From Planctomycetales bacterium 4484_123 (GTDB lineage: Bacteria > Planctomycetota > Phycisphaerae > SM23-33), in contig MVCS01000005.1 in the NCBI GenBank assembly GCA_002049885.1, positions 1-19,006 on the forward strand: a stretch of 19,006 nt of DNA, read 5' to 3'. The notes under the pieces are model-generated. The model was not told where the DNA came from. It did not search any database and worked only from the letters and a program-made list of their open reading frames with translations. How positions within the stretch are numbered: the stretch's first letter is position 1; every line of letters starts with the position of its first letter. Below are positions 8,421 through 15,185 of this stretch, in pieces. The translations under genes were made by a program, and so were the position numbers.

Positions 8421-9059
8421 TCAGGCGAAGCCCTCCTCGCGGAGCTTGCGCATTGTAACACCCCCGCCGCCCAACTGCTCCAGGTATCGCCGCACGTACT
8501 TGCCGATGACGTCCAGCTCGACGTTCAGCCTCGCCCCCACCCGCGCCCGACCCAGCGTGGTGGCCTTCAACGTTGCCGGAACCAGGGCCACCGAGAAGCG
8601 CCCATCGGCCAGCTCCGCCAGCGTCAGACTCACCCCCGCCAGGGCCACCGACCCCTTCGGCACCATCTGGTCCGTCAGCGACCTGCCCGCCCGGAGCCTC
8701 AACACATGGCCGCCCGGACCGGCCTCAACCCGCACCACCTCCGCCAGGCCATCAACGTGCCCCTGAACGATGTGCCCCCCAAGGGCCTCGCCCACGGCCA
8801 GGGCCGGCTCCAGGTTGACCAGGCTGCCGACCGTCAGCTCTCCCAGCGTCGTCCGGGCCAGCGTCGTCGGCACAACGTCGAACTCCGCCCGCTCGCCAGC
8901 CACAGCGCAAACAGTCAGACACGCCCCGTCCACGGCCAACGAGTCCCCCTCGGCCAGCCCGGCCGCCAGCGGACCGACGTCCACCGCCAGATGCATCCCG
9001 CCCCGGCCGGTCTTGACCGAGAGCACCCGGCCCACATGCCGAACGATGCCCGTGAACAT
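8421..9059 (-). CDS. ribE: Riboflavin synthase, alpha subunit
   Basis: Catalyses dismutation of two molecules of 6,7-dimethyl-8-ribityllumazine to riboflavin, the last step of vitamin B2 synthesis. The 212-residue protein begins with the diagnostic MFTGIV and contains two lumazine-binding repeats of about 95 residues. Each copy has the same end motif, VVPTTLARTTLG (62-73) and LVPATLKATTLG (159-170), showing the internal duplication. GHIVQGHVDG (95-104) and Cys48 in DGACLTV match active-site elements of the family. The second repeat reads SVALAGVSLTL where aspartate is more usual (VDGVSLTV). No Shine-Dalgarno lies at a usable distance, and the predicted start of transcription falls on the ATG, so the mRNA may be leaderless. 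No FMN riboswitch is visible upstream, and no other rib gene lies in the window. The symbol ribC is also used for this gene. Confidence 0.96.
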   Translation of the reverse strand: MFTGIVRHVGRVLSVKTGRGGMHLAVDVGPLAAGLAEGDSLAVDGACLTVCAVAGERAEFDVVPTTLARTTLGELTVGSLVNLEPALAVGEALGGHIVQGHVDGLAEVVRVEAGPGGHVLRLRAGRSLTDQMVPKGSVALAGVSLTLAELADGRFSVALVPATLKATTLGRARVGARLNVELDVIGKYVRRYLEQLGGGGVTMRKLREEGFA

Positions 9060-9065
9060 ACCCCC

Positions 9066-9094
9066 ATGCTACGTGCACCCGCCCGGCCAGGCAA
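9066..9094 (-). promoter_or_regulatory. Predicted sigma70-type promoter of ribE, leaderless
   Basis: On the minus strand TTGCCT (9094-9089) and TAGCAT (9071-9066) are separated by exactly 17 bp. Counting from the -10 places +1 at 9059, the A of the ribE ATG. Each hexamer matches four of six consensus bases. Confidence 0.4.
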
Positions 9095-9208
9095 GCCGCC
9101 GGGAGTCGCCTCATCCCCGGCCCATCGACCCATTTGCCCTCGCCGCCACGACGGTTGGGGCCGAACCCGACGAGGCCCGACGGGCATGCACGACCAGCGC
9201 AGAAGAGC

Positions 9209-9271
9209 GGCCCGGGAGGCGGTTCCCGTGGGTCGGGGTCCGTCGGTCTCAATTGGAACCGCGCCCGGGCC
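9209..9271. repeat. Long imperfect inverted repeat upstream of ribE
   Basis: Outer arms GGCCCGGG (9209-9216) and CCCGGGCC (9264-9271), and inner arms GCGGTTCC (9219-9226) and GGAACCGC (9255-9262), pair perfectly. They are separated by a small AG/G internal loop and enclose a 28-nt loop. Sixteen mostly G-C pairs would make a very stable RNA hairpin on either strand. There is no T-run, so it is not a classical terminator. Confidence 0.6.
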
Positions 9272-9327
9272 ACCCAATCCCCGCGGCCAGGACGTCACCT
9301 GCTCAATCGCTCCGTCATGTCGCTCCA

Positions 9328-9353
9328 ATGCCGGGCAGGCGCCAACCCGGCAT
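9328..9353. repeat. Perfect 8-bp inverted repeat
   Basis: ATGCCGGG and CCCGGCAT flank a 10-nt spacer that itself contains GGCGCC. It lies in the dtd-ribE gap. Its function is unknown; it could be part of termination of the dtd transcript or a protein-binding site. Confidence 0.45.
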
Positions 9354-9414
9354 GGCAGGAGGCTGCCTCGCCGGCTCCACGTTTACCCTCATGCCGAAGC
9401 GGTAACCTGCACCC

Positions 9415-9438
9415 GGGCCGGACCGGCCAGGCCGGCCC
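9415..9438 (-). terminator. Hairpin directly after dtd
   Basis: The arms GGGCCGG and CCGGCCC pair perfectly over 7 bp around a 10-nt loop. The hairpin begins on the last base of the dtd stop codon, reading the minus strand. No T-run follows, so the terminator call is tentative. Confidence 0.35.
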
Positions 9439-9887
9439 TACCGCGAACCGGGGGAATCGACGATGATGTTCACCGGCCCGTCGGCCTGCGAGCGGATCGC
9501 CATCTTCGCCCCAAACACACCGGTCTGCACATTCACGCCCTGCCGGCGCAGAGCCGCCAGGAAGGCCTCGTGCAGCGGTTCGGCCTGCCCGGCGGCTGCC
9601 GCGGCGGAAAATGCCGGCCGGCGGCCCTTGCGGGCGTCGGCCAGCAGCGTGAAGTTCGAGATCGCCAGCACCGACCCGTTCACGTCCTTCACCGAAAGGT
9701 TCAGCTTGCCCTCCTCGTCAGTGAAGACCCGAAGGCCGGCGAGCTTGCCGGCCAGCCAGTCGGCATCCTCCGGCCCGTCGCCCACGCCGACACCGACGTA
9801 CACCAGCAGGCCCTTCCCGATGCGCCCCACCACCTCACCATCGACCTCCACCTCCGCCCATCCGACGCGTTGGACCACAGCTCGCAT
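9438..9887 (-). CDS. dtd: D-aminoacyl-tRNA deacylase
   Basis: Hydrolyses D-aminoacyl-tRNAs (and Gly-tRNA-Ala), keeping D-amino acids out of translation; acts as a cytoplasmic homodimer. The 149-residue protein has the standard start MRAVVQRV and the motif SNFTLLADARKGRRPAF (77-93), whose SNFTL matches the active-site SQFTL of the family. The second active-site motif is ADGPVNI (135-141), with asparagine where threonine is usual (GPVT). Length is normal. The ATG at 9887 lies two bases after the stop codon of the WYL regulator, and AGGAGGG inside the regulator end provides an excellent Shine-Dalgarno. The reading frame stays open far upstream of this ATG, but that part is a shadow of the regulator gene. 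The tight spacing means the two are co-transcribed and probably translationally coupled. Confidence 0.94.
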   Translation of the reverse strand: MRAVVQRVGWAEVEVDGEVVGRIGKGLLVYVGVGVGDGPEDADWLAGKLAGLRVFTDEEGKLNLSVKDVNGSVLAISNFTLLADARKGRRPAFSAAAAAGQAEPLHEAFLAALRRQGVNVQTGVFGAKMAIRSQADGPVNIIVDSPGSR

Positions 9888-9889
9888 GC

Positions 9890-10864
9890 TCAGCCCTCCT
9901 GTCCACCATAGAGGGCCACGACGCTCCGCGCCACCGCGGCCACGCGCTCGGCCAGTTCCGGCGGACCGACGACCTTCACCTGATCCCCATAGCCGAGGAT
10001 CCACCAAGTGATCTCCCCCAGGCCGTCCACCCGGGCCCGAAACTCTATGGACCCGTCGGGATTCCACTGAACCTGCTGACTGCGGTGCCAGTTCACCTCG
10101 GCCACGTTGCCAGCCACCTTCGGCTCGAAGTGCAGGTGCACGTCGTACAGCCGGCCTTCGGGGATCATGCACCAGGCATCGCCGAAGAGCCCGTCTTCCT
10201 TCACCTCCCGCGCCGGGAAGGTCCTGTCGGTCACCACCAGCTTGCGGATCCGGCCAAGCTTGTAGGTCCGTTGCTGGCGGTGGCGGCGGCAGTAGGCGAT
10301 GAGGTACCACGCCCTGCCGATGAACACCAACCGCAGCGGCTCGACTGTTACCGTGATCTGCCTGCGCTCCTGGAAACTCAGATACACCAGCCGGCAAAGC
10401 CTCCGCTCGGTGATGGCCGCCAAGAGTCGGTCGAAGTCCTCGTCCAATCCGTGGTGCCGGGCCGGCGGGGCCGGACGGACGGCCACCTTGGTCAGCACGG
10501 TGCCCAGGTGTTCGCGCACGGGCTGCGGCAAGACGCTCTCCAGCTTCACCGAGGCCTGCTCGCTGGCTCGGGCCATGGGCAACACCGCCGAGCCCACCGT
10601 CCGGCGGGCGGCCACCAGCAGGGCCAGGGCCTCGGGCAGCGTCAGGTTCAGCGGCGGCAGAAAAAAATGCTGGTTGATCCGATACGCACCGCGCTGGCGG
10701 TCGTAATAGTACGGCACGCGGGCCATCTCCAAGACGTTCAGGTCGCGAAAGACCGTGCGCCGGGAGACCTCCAACTCGGCGGCAAGCTGCGCAACCGTGT
10801 AGCTCCGCCCGCTCTGGAGCATGGTTATCAGACGTAGTAGCCGGTAGATCCTACTAATGCGCAT
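9890..10864 (-). CDS. HTH and WYL-domain transcriptional regulator
   Basis: Predicted DNA-binding regulator of the WYL (PafC/DeoR-like) type. The 324-residue protein has an N-terminal winged helix-turn-helix at about 5-62 (VAQLAAELEVSRRTVFRDLNVL, 24-45). A WYL domain at about 140-220 carries the named motif as AWYLIAY (185-191), followed by a WCX-type C-terminal dimerisation region at about 240-320 (GEITWWILGYGDQVKVVGP). WYL domains are thought to sense ligands, possibly nucleic-acid-derived, but the target here is unknown. AAAGGGAG sits just before the ATG at 10864. The palindrome 28 bp upstream is a natural candidate for autoregulation. Its only close partner is dtd, two bases downstream. 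It resembles YafY-type regulators, with no closer identity supportable. Confidence 0.9.
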   Translation of the reverse strand: MRISRIYRLLRLITMLQSGRSYTVAQLAAELEVSRRTVFRDLNVLEMARVPYYYDRQRGAYRINQHFFLPPLNLTLPEALALLVAARRTVGSAVLPMARASEQASVKLESVLPQPVREHLGTVLTKVAVRPAPPARHHGLDEDFDRLLAAITERRLCRLVYLSFQERRQITVTVEPLRLVFIGRAWYLIAYCRRHRQQRTYKLGRIRKLVVTDRTFPAREVKEDGLFGDAWCMIPEGRLYDVHLHFEPKVAGNVAEVNWHRSQQVQWNPDGSIEFRARVDGLGEITWWILGYGDQVKVVGPPELAERVAAVARSVVALYGGQEG

Positions 10865-10891
10865 CGACTCCCTTTCCTTTTATGCAGGCGG

Positions 10892-10911
10892 TGTGACAGC
10901 GCTATGTCACA
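10892..10911. promoter_or_regulatory. Perfect 7-bp palindrome upstream of the WYL gene (candidate operator)
   Basis: TGTGACA and TGTCACA are separated by 6 bp and centred about 37 bp upstream of the regulator ATG. An A8 run on the minus strand lies just further upstream (T8 at 10919-10926). Arm spacing suits a dimeric regulator. A CRP site (TGTGA-N6-TCACA) would need 6 bp between the pentamers, and here there are 10. Confidence 0.5.
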
Positions 10912-11017
10912 GCCAGGATTTTTTTTGAAGATTTTCCACGGAGCGGAACTGCCACCAGCCCTGCCCTACCCGCTGGCCGGGCCGGAACAGACCCTAATCC
11001 GCACAGTCTTACCTGGC

Positions 11018-13486
11018 TCAAGAACTGGACTTGCGCCCAGCGGCCGGGGAGGCCTTGGGCCTGGTGCCGGGCATGGAGGTGGCCGGCCTGCTGGCCGGCA
11101 AGGTTGACCTGAGGGGCCGGCCCCGGATGGCCGACTCAGCCGCCAGCTTGATATTGTGCTGGTGCAGCGTGGTGCCCGCGACCCGTGCGAGGTCGGCCAG
11201 AGCGTTGTTGTAGCCGATGACGGCCTGTAGCTCTGCTCGCTCGGCCTGGGCCAGTGTTTCCTGTGCGCTGAGTTTCAACTGGAGGAACTCCGGCGTCCGC
11301 CGGCCGCGGAGGTTCTCGGTGTCCTCCAGGGCCTGGAGCTCCAGTTTCGCGGCGGCCTTGGCCGCCCGCTGGGCCTGGAGTTCCTGGTAGGTCGTCCGGA
11401 TCTGGCGGATGGCCTCGCCGACGGCCACCGCCACCTGGTCGGCGGCGTTCTGGAACGTGGTGATGGCCTTGAGCCGCTCGAACTGCTTCTTGCGCAGTTC
11501 GGCCCGGGCCGCCCGGTTGCCCAGGGGGTATTCGAACTTCACCGCCACGGTATGGCTGAAGTAATCCAGGGTCAGCATCTCCAGATTGGCCCGGCTGGCC
11601 GAGCCGCGCAGGCCCTGGAACGTGACCGAAGCGCTGAGGTCGAGCTCTGGGAGGGTCTCATTGCGAGCGACCTGCACGCTGATGTCAGCGGCCCGGATCG
11701 CAAGCCTGGCCTGCTCGAGCGTGGGGTTGTGCTTCAGTGCCAGAGTGAGTTGATCGGTCGGGTCCAGGGTGACCTCGGTGTCCACAGGTGCCGTGCTGGG
11801 CCGGAGGGTGTACTCGCCGAACAGCGGCGCCCGGGGGTCGGCCAGCAGGCGGGCCAGCACGTACTGGGCGTCAAGCACGTTCTTCCTGGCCCGCATCAGT
11901 GCGGCACGCCGGCTCGCGACGGCTGCCCGGGTCTGCTTGATCTGCACCTGGGTGGCGTCCACCGCTGACCTCGCCCGGATCGTGTTGCACGTCTGGATGG
12001 TCACGTCCAGCAGGCGTTCCTGGATCTGGTAATCCTCTTGCGCCTGCACCAGTGCCCAGTACGCCGACTGCACGTCGGTGACGGTCTTTTCCACTTGCTC
12101 GCGGAACTGGGCCAGCGAGATGCCGTGCCCCAGCCGGGCGATTCGCAGCGAGGCGAGGTTGTACTCCGTGCCGCCGAACTTCAGCAGTGGCTGAACCAGC
12201 TCCACGGTGAAGAGCGCCTCGTCCCTGGGCTCGGGGACGGTGGTGTCAAGGCTGTCCTTGGTGCGCGTAAGGTCATAAGTGGCCTTGAGTTCAGTGCCCA
12301 AGGTGGTCTTCTTCTGCACGCCCAGCTCCAGGGGTGTCGTCCGCGACTGCGAGGACAGCAGCGCACTGGCCGCCCGCTTGTCCTCCAACTGGTGGCTGAA
12401 ACTGGCAAAGACGGTGTAGTCGAACTCGGCAGCGGCCTTGACGACCTCCTCACGGGCGATGGCAGGGTCGAACGAGACAACCCGGATGTCCAGGCTATTC
12501 ATCAAGGCCAGGCGGATGGCGTCGGGCAGAGAGACGTACAGCACCTTGGTCCCCGCCCCCGACGGCCGCCCGCGTCCCCAGCGCTTGCCCAGGAGCGGCT
12601 GAAGGGCCGCCAGCTTGCCTTCGAGCATCGGGGCGTCCTTGGCCTCCACGTACAGCCGAAGCGCCCGCTTGTACAACGACAAGCGCGGGTCGGACCGCAG
12701 CCACCAGGCCCGCACGCTGAACCACCAGTCCTTGAAGCGAATCACCAGCTCTTGCGGCTCATCGATGGTGACGTCGCGAAGCTGGGACAGGGGCGTATTG
12801 AGGACCTTGTTGGCGTTGACGGACCTGCCTGCGTCCCCGTCCCGCCTCACCTTGCGCAGCTTGGCCGCGAATTCGTTGGTCCTGGCCATCAGCCGCAACG
12901 CCTCCGCGATGGAAACGTCCAGCACCTGGACGGCGGCGTCGGGACGCCTCGGCAGGCCCTTTGGCCGGGGAACGGCCCGGCCCAACACCTGCTTCTGCTC
13001 GGCCGCCTCCAGCCTTCTCGCCAGCAGCCCCTCGCCCACCGCCCGGAACACGACCTTCGCCCGGCCCGCCGCCGGCCGCGGGGAGACATCGATCTCCCAG
13101 TTACGGTAGCGGATGGTCAGCCGCTCGAGATCCGCCGGCCCGCCCGAGGCAAACCTGGCAAGGAGTTGGTTCATCTTGCCCTGGACGAACTCGTTGGAGT
13201 CCTTCTGCCAAAGCGCCATGTTGCCCTTGCCCTTGCCGACGGGCAGCTCAAAGAGGAGCTCTCCACTCTGGACGTTGGCTTTCAGCGGCAGCAGCTCCCT
13301 GCCGGTCAGCGGCCGCAGTGCGTCCAATCCCTCGTTCCCCGCGCGCACCTGGGGGGAATGGCTGCGCAGCCACTGCTGGTACCGTCTCACCAGTTCCGGT
13401 TCGATCCGGCCGGGCTCGACGCAGCCCGCCCCCGCCAGGCATGCCGCCAGGGACAGCAACACGTAACCCGCTCCTCTGGCCATCAT
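11018..13486 (-). CDS. TolC-family outer-membrane lipoprotein with duplicated mutase-like N-terminal modules
   Basis: Outer-membrane efflux or export channel subunit of the TolC/OEP superfamily. The chosen start (ATG 13486, or 13483) gives 822 residues and a lipoprotein signal peptide ending in LAAC (Cys16). The longer open frame to 13687 has no such signal and runs over the promoter. The TolC core spans about 313-783. It starts with VLYVSLPDAIRLALMNSL and has long amphipathic helices, FTVELVQPLLKFGG in the first half and VAVKFEYPLGNRAARAEL in the second, as OEP repeats do. A Ser/Pro/Arg-rich tail follows. The extra region at about 80-312 is unusual: two diverged units of about 125 residues, each resembling phosphohexomutase domain IV (W130 in TIRYRNWEIDVSP; FKDWWFSVR at 251-259). 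No adaptor or inner-membrane pump gene is adjacent, so the substrate is unknown. Confidence 0.88.
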   Translation of the reverse strand: MMARGAGYVLLSLAACLAGAGCVEPGRIEPELVRRYQQWLRSHSPQVRAGNEGLDALRPLTGRELLPLKANVQSGELLFELPVGKGKGNMALWQKDSNEFVQGKMNQLLARFASGGPADLERLTIRYRNWEIDVSPRPAAGRAKVVFRAVGEGLLARRLEAAEQKQVLGRAVPRPKGLPRRPDAAVQVLDVSIAEALRLMARTNEFAAKLRKVRRDGDAGRSVNANKVLNTPLSQLRDVTIDEPQELVIRFKDWWFSVRAWWLRSDPRLSLYKRALRLYVEAKDAPMLEGKLAALQPLLGKRWGRGRPSGAGTKVLYVSLPDAIRLALMNSLDIRVVSFDPAIAREEVVKAAAEFDYTVFASFSHQLEDKRAASALLSSQSRTTPLELGVQKKTTLGTELKATYDLTRTKDSLDTTVPEPRDEALFTVELVQPLLKFGGTEYNLASLRIARLGHGISLAQFREQVEKTVTDVQSAYWALVQAQEDYQIQERLLDVTIQTCNTIRARSAVDATQVQIKQTRAAVASRRAALMRARKNVLDAQYVLARLLADPRAPLFGEYTLRPSTAPVDTEVTLDPTDQLTLALKHNPTLEQARLAIRAADISVQVARNETLPELDLSASVTFQGLRGSASRANLEMLTLDYFSHTVAVKFEYPLGNRAARAELRKKQFERLKAITTFQNAADQVAVAVGEAIRQIRTTYQELQAQRAAKAAAKLELQALEDTENLRGRRTPEFLQLKLSAQETLAQAERAELQAVIGYNNALADLARVAGTTLHQHNIKLAAESAIRGRPLRSTLPASRPATSMPGTRPKASPAAGRKSSS

Positions 13487-13533
13487 CGCTGTGAACCCGC
13501 CAACGCCTGCTCGTAAGAGCGATTCCCGAACGC

Positions 13534-13561
13534 AACTTAGGTGGATTACTTTTATCGTCAA
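13534..13561 (-). promoter_or_regulatory. Predicted promoter of the TolC-family gene
   Basis: TTGACG (13561-13556) and TAAGTT (13539-13534) on the minus strand are separated by 16 bp. Transcription would start near 13527, leaving about 41 nt before the ATG. A short palindrome lies directly upstream of the -35. Confidence 0.35.
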
Positions 13562-13564
13562 AAG

Positions 13565-13576
13565 TCCCATGTGGGA
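13565..13576. repeat. Short palindrome next to the TolC-gene -35 box
   Basis: TCCCATGTGGGA has 5-bp arms (TCCCA and TGGGA) with a 2-bp centre. It lies in the divergent gap, 4 bp upstream of the predicted -35 of the TolC-family gene, where an activator or repressor could bind. It is short enough to occur by chance. Confidence 0.25.
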
Positions 13577-13621
13577 AACAGAAAATGAAATGACCCAGCC
13601 GACCGCAGCAACTGCGAGCCA

Positions 13622-13643
13622 CCCGCCGGATGCACCCGGCGGG
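13622..13643. repeat. Perfect 8-bp inverted repeat in the divergent gap
   Basis: CCCGCCGG and CCGGCGGG flank a 6-nt loop, between the two divergent promoters and upstream of the mutase -35. There is no T-run on either side. It may be a binding site or a cruciform-prone element; its function is unknown. Confidence 0.4.
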
Positions 13644-13675
13644 CACGCCCCCAACACCGGGGCCGCAGATGGTCG

Positions 13676-13704
13676 TTGCATTCCCACCCGAGGGGCACAA
13701 TAAT
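13676..13704 (+). promoter_or_regulatory. Predicted sigma70-type promoter of the phosphohexomutase gene
   Basis: TTGCAT (13676-13681) and AATAAT (13699-13704) are separated by 17 bp. The -10 matches five of six consensus bases and the -35 three. Transcription would start near 13711, giving about 30 nt of leader including AGGA before the ATG. Confidence 0.45.
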
Positions 13705-13740
13705 CTCTGCCAACTTACCCAAGATCAGGAATCCGTGCCG

Positions 13741-15123
13741 ATGGGCAACCTCGACGACATCTTCAAGGCCTACGACATCCGGGGCATGTATCCCGACGCG
13801 GTCAACGAGGACATCGCCTGGAAGGTCGGCTACGCGGCGGGTCAGTTTCTGCGCAGTTTGCTGAGCGGCTACGACCGCGGCCAGGCCAGCGCCAACCGCC
13901 TAGTCGTGGGCCGGGACATGCGCCCGCACGGGGCGTCCCTGGCAAGCCACCTCATGGAAGGCATCCTCGCCAGCGGCCTGTCCTGCGTGGACCTGGGCAT
14001 GGTGGACACGCCCATGGTGTACTTCGCCATCAACCACCTGGGCACCTGCGGGGGCATCCAGGTGACGGCCTCCCACAATCCCATCGAGTACAACGGGTTC
14101 AAGATTTCCGGCCAGAAGGCCCGGCCGATCGGCGAGAACACCGGCTTGAAGGAGATTCGCCACATCGTCTCCACCATCCGGCGCACGCAGATGGGCTCCG
14201 GGCAGGTCCACATCCAAGAGATGGAACTGTGGGATGAGTATCGCAAGCACGTGCGGAGCTTCCTGCGCCTGGCCCGGCCGCTGAGGGTGGCGGTGGACGC
14301 CTCCAACGGCATGGCTGGGAAGATGGTGCCGGCGGTCTTTGACGGCACCGAGCTTGAGATCCTGCCGCTGAACTTTGAAATCACCGGCCAGTTCGCACAT
14401 GCGCCTAATCCCATCATCGAAAGCAGCCTGGTGCAACTCCAGGCGGCCGTGCGCGAAAACCAGGTGGACTTCGGCATCTGCTTCGACGGCGACGCCGACC
14501 GCTGCGTGTTCGTGGACGAGACCGGCCAGACCGTGCGCTGCGACCTCATCACCGCCCTGCTGGCCCGCCATTTCCTCAGGCTGCATCCGGGCGCCACGGT
14601 GGTGTACGACATTCGCAGCTCGCGCGTGGTGGCCGAGGAGATTCGCGCCGCCGGCGGCGTCCCTCGCCGCGAGCGCGTCGGGCACGCCTTCATGAAGAAG
14701 GCCATGGCCGACGGCCACGGCATCTTCGGCGGCGAGCTCAGCGGTCATTTCTACTTCCGCGACAACTTCAACGCCGACTCCGGCGCCATCGTCTTCGCCG
14801 TGGTCGCCTCGGTCGTCTCGACCCAGCAACGCCCGTTCAGCGAACTCATCCAGCCGCTCAAACGCTACGTCCAGACCGGCGAGATCAACTACCCCGTCCA
14901 GGACAAGCAGGCCAAGATGGACGAGCTGGCGGAGATGTTCTCCGCAGGAAAGATCGACCACCTCGACGGCATCACGGTCGAGTTCGAGGATTGGTGGTTC
15001 AACGTCAGGCCGTCCAATACAGAGGCGCTGCTGCGGCTGAACATGGAGGCACGCGACAACGAGCTACTAGGCCAGAAGCTCCGGGAGGTCCAGGCCGTTC
15101 TCGGCGAGCCCGTCGAGCAGTAG
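13741..15123 (+). CDS. Phosphomannomutase/phosphoglucomutase
   Basis: Interconverts hexose 1- and 6-phosphates (mannose and/or glucose), feeding nucleotide-sugar and surface-polysaccharide synthesis. The 460-residue protein has the four-domain alpha-D-phosphohexomutase layout. The start MGNLDDIFKAYDIRG is typical of the family. The phosphoserine Ser111 lies in TASHNP, and the metal loop FDGDADRC has Asp249, Asp251 and Asp253. The sugar-binding loop is GELSGH (331-336), and the phosphate-binding loop of domain IV is VRPSNTEALLRL (422-433). GEMSGH/GELSGH fits the dual-specificity AlgC/ManB group. ATG 13741 is preferred, with AGGA ten bases upstream; a GTG two codons earlier is possible. Domain IV is similar to two modules in the divergently encoded TolC-family protein. 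A DUF362 gene follows after 62 bp on the same strand. Confidence 0.95.
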   Translation: MGNLDDIFKAYDIRGMYPDAVNEDIAWKVGYAAGQFLRSLLSGYDRGQASANRLVVGRDMRPHGASLASHLMEGILASGLSCVDLGMVDTPMVYFAINHLGTCGGIQVTASHNPIEYNGFKISGQKARPIGENTGLKEIRHIVSTIRRTQMGSGQVHIQEMELWDEYRKHVRSFLRLARPLRVAVDASNGMAGKMVPAVFDGTELEILPLNFEITGQFAHAPNPIIESSLVQLQAAVRENQVDFGICFDGDADRCVFVDETGQTVRCDLITALLARHFLRLHPGATVVYDIRSSRVVAEEIRAAGGVPRRERVGHAFMKKAMADGHGIFGGELSGHFYFRDNFNADSGAIVFAVVASVVSTQQRPFSELIQPLKRYVQTGEINYPVQDKQAKMDELAEMFSAGKIDHLDGITVEFEDWWFNVRPSNTEALLRLNMEARDNELLGQKLREVQAVLGEPVEQ

Positions 15124-15185
15124 CGCCCCGCCCCCACCGGCCGGGGGCCGGGAACTGACCCATCAGCCGAGACAGCAGCAGAACC

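Larger units (their letters stand above)
9060..9437. other. Non-coding region between ribE and dtd with several inverted repeats
   Basis: This 378-bp stretch holds no convincing gene. The frames that cross it are shadows of the flanking genes and have no family features. It contains the ribE promoter at its left end and three inverted repeats, at 9209-9271, 9328-9353 and 9415-9438. I found no tRNA, FMN riboswitch, RNase P, tmRNA or SRP RNA signature by eye. Confidence 0.6.

Noticed and set aside
8153..8461. Small minus-strand gene between ribE and pdxA
   Set aside because: Most of it overlaps pdxA out of frame, and the rest has no signal, domain or ribosome binding site.
9060..9437. FMN riboswitch upstream of riboflavin synthase
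   Set aside because: None of the conserved FMN-element blocks could be recognised on the minus strand, and the best promoter leaves no leader.
10892..10911. CRP/FNR-type binding site
   Set aside because: The TGTGA and TCACA half-sites are 10 bp apart instead of 6, so the geometry is wrong.
10892..10926. Rho-independent terminator on the plus strand (palindrome followed by T8)
   Set aside because: No plus-strand gene leads into it, the T-run starts seven bases after the stem, and the stem is short. An operator and A-tract for the minus-strand regulator is a better reading.
13487..13687. Extended N-terminus for the TolC-family protein (ATG at 13687)
   Set aside because: It would bury the lipoprotein signal, run through the predicted promoter and cross the divergent regulatory gap. 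The ATG at 13486 gives a proper signal with LAAC.
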